DNA of 5,820 nt, taken from positions 1 through 5,820 of the forward strand of contig CALASU010000318.1 in the NCBI GenBank assembly GCA_937888765.1, read 5' to 3'. The stretch comes from an uncultured Clostridia bacterium (GTDB taxonomy: Bacteria; Bacillota; Clostridia; Lachnospirales; Anaerotignaceae). A program made the translations under genes and the position numbers. This document shows positions 4,951 through 5,820 of the stretch, piece after piece (the stretch's first letter is position 1; the number at the start of each line of letters is the position of its first letter). The notes beneath the pieces were generated by a model. It ran no database searches, was not told the origin of the DNA, and was given only the letters and a program-made list of their open reading frames with translations.

Positions 4951-5820
4951 TTATTCTTCCGCTTCTTCACTTTCTTCTGTCCACAGCGGAATCCGTACAA
5001 TTGCCTTAAATAAATCGCCGTCTACTTCTATGCTGAATGTACCACCCTGTATTTCCGCCAGACTCTGCGTAATGGAAAGCCCAAGCCCTGCCCCTTCAGT
5101 GGTACGGGAAGCATCCCCCCGCACAAAGCGCTCCGTCAGTTGTGCGGCATCAATATCAATGGGTTCTGCCGAAATATTCTTCATAATCAGCACACCATAC
5201 CCATCCGCCGCAAACAGATCCACATACACACGGGCATTTTCCATGGAATATTTGATGACATTGGAAAGCAGATTTTCCAGAATCCGCCACATATGCCTGC
5301 CATCGGCATCAATCAGCACAGGCTCGGGACAGTTGATTCTGAATGTCAGTCCTCTTGCTTCTGTTTTTTCTTCCATTTCGCCCATCGCCTGCAGCACAAG
5401 CTGTTTATATTCCAGTCTGCTTTTTGTGACCGTCAGATTTCCGCTGGAAGCCTTGCTTGCTTCGATCAGATCCTCAATCAGCTGTTTCAGACGATAGGAT
5501 TTTTCATACAGGACTTCTACATAACCGCTTGCCCGCTCATTGGAAAGCTCTTCCTGCCGCAATAAATCTACATACGTGATAATAGAGGTCAGCGGCGTTT
5601 TCAGATCGTGGGAAACATTTGTAATCAGCTCTGTTTTCATTCGCTCGGAGCGCATACGCCGCTCCACTTCGGCCTCTGCTCCTGCGCTCAGGGCGTTGAC
5701 ATCCTGCGCCATCAGCAGGAAGTTGCCAAAGAGCCCACGGGTGGGGATTTTCCGGTCCAGGTTACCTTGTGCCATAATCCGGATATGCTTTTGCAGAATT
5801 CCCATGGACAGGGGAGCCTG
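4951..5820 (-). CDS. Sensor histidine kinase, C-terminal part (5' end outside window)
   Basis: This is a membrane two-component sensor kinase, of which 289 residues are visible. The frame stays open to the right edge with QAPLS before the first visible Met (codon 5803-5805), so that Met is not the true start. Numbered from that Met, a HAMP-like end (MAQGNLDRKIP, 11-21) leads to the dimerisation/phosphoacceptor helix TELITNVSHDLKTPLTSI (58-75) with His66. An ATPase domain follows, with N-box RILENLLSNVIKYS (Asn182), RFVRGDASR (226-234) and G2 box EGAGLGLSI (237-245), ending in VDGDLFKAIVRIPL. The usual G1 motif DxGxG is not evident: the region reads MKNISAEPIDI, a variant seen in a common clostridial kinase group. 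The tail is acidic (EESEEAEE). Its partner response regulator is expected upstream, outside the window. The CLC gene follows after 35 bases, a possible target or functional partner. The stimulus is unknown. Confidence 0.93.
   Translation of the reverse strand, partial: QAPLSMGILQKHIRIMAQGNLDRKIPTRGLFGNFLLMAQDVNALSAGAEAEVERRMRSERMKTELITNVSHDLKTPLTSIITYVDLLRQEELSNERASGYVEVLYEKSYRLKQLIEDLIEASKASSGNLTVTKSRLEYKQLVLQAMGEMEEKTEARGLTFRINCPEPVLIDADGRHMWRILENLLSNVIKYSMENARVYVDLFAADGYGVLIMKNISAEPIDIDAAQLTERFVRGDASRTTEGAGLGLSITQSLAEIQGGTFSIEVDGDLFKAIVRIPLWTEESEEAEE

Noticed and set aside
4748..5497. Plus-strand open frame opposite the kinase and the CLC start
   Set aside because: It is Ser/Ile-rich and shows no domain. 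The opposite strand encodes a histidine kinase with all major motifs.
5803..5805. Met codon as the start of the histidine kinase
   Set aside because: The frame stays open to the window edge, there is no ribosome site before it, and the visible part lacks the membrane sensor region that must lie upstream.

Overview
The window looks like chromosomal DNA from a Gram-positive anaerobe of the Clostridia (Bacillota). The reasons are strong AGGAGG-type ribosome binding sites, sigma-A-like promoters, AT-rich gaps, lipoprotein signal peptides on the solute-binding proteins, and the type of sensor kinase. This is inferred from style, not from a database match. All six recognisable genes lie on the minus strand, so transcription runs from high to low coordinates.

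Right part (5820 down to 3647): the C-terminal part of a sensor histidine kinase runs off the right edge. It is followed after 35 bases by a complete CLC-type anion channel/transporter gene. No terminator or clear promoter separates the two, so they are probably co-transcribed. The CLC protein lacks the usual GSGIP and GREGP signatures and the usual inner proton glutamate. It has GREGA and GGEIVP instead, a pattern closer to the fluoride-exporting CLC-F branch than to classical chloride exchangers.

Middle (3646 to 3340): a 307-base AT-rich gap without a gene. It holds weak hairpins that may end the CLC transcript, copies of a short repeat, and a promoter for the next operon.

Left part (3339 to 86): a complete polar amino acid ABC uptake system of the GlnH/GlnP/GlnQ type. 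The order is lipoprotein solute-binding protein, strong intercistronic terminator, permease, ATPase overlapping the permease end, terminator, then a second solute-binding lipoprotein with its own promoter. The two binding proteins are close paralogs (about 74% identical over the mature domain by hand count), and their promoter and leader regions are also related. A segmental duplication including the control region therefore gave two ligand receptors that probably share one membrane complex. The partial terminator between the first binding protein and the permease should make the receptor more abundant than the transporter core.

Left edge (1 to 55): a motif resembling the terminal inverted repeat of an IS3-family (IS150-group) insertion sequence ends just 30 bases downstream of the second binding-protein gene. 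An insertion sequence may therefore begin or end there and continue outside the window. No CRISPR array, tRNA, rRNA or recognisable riboswitch was seen.
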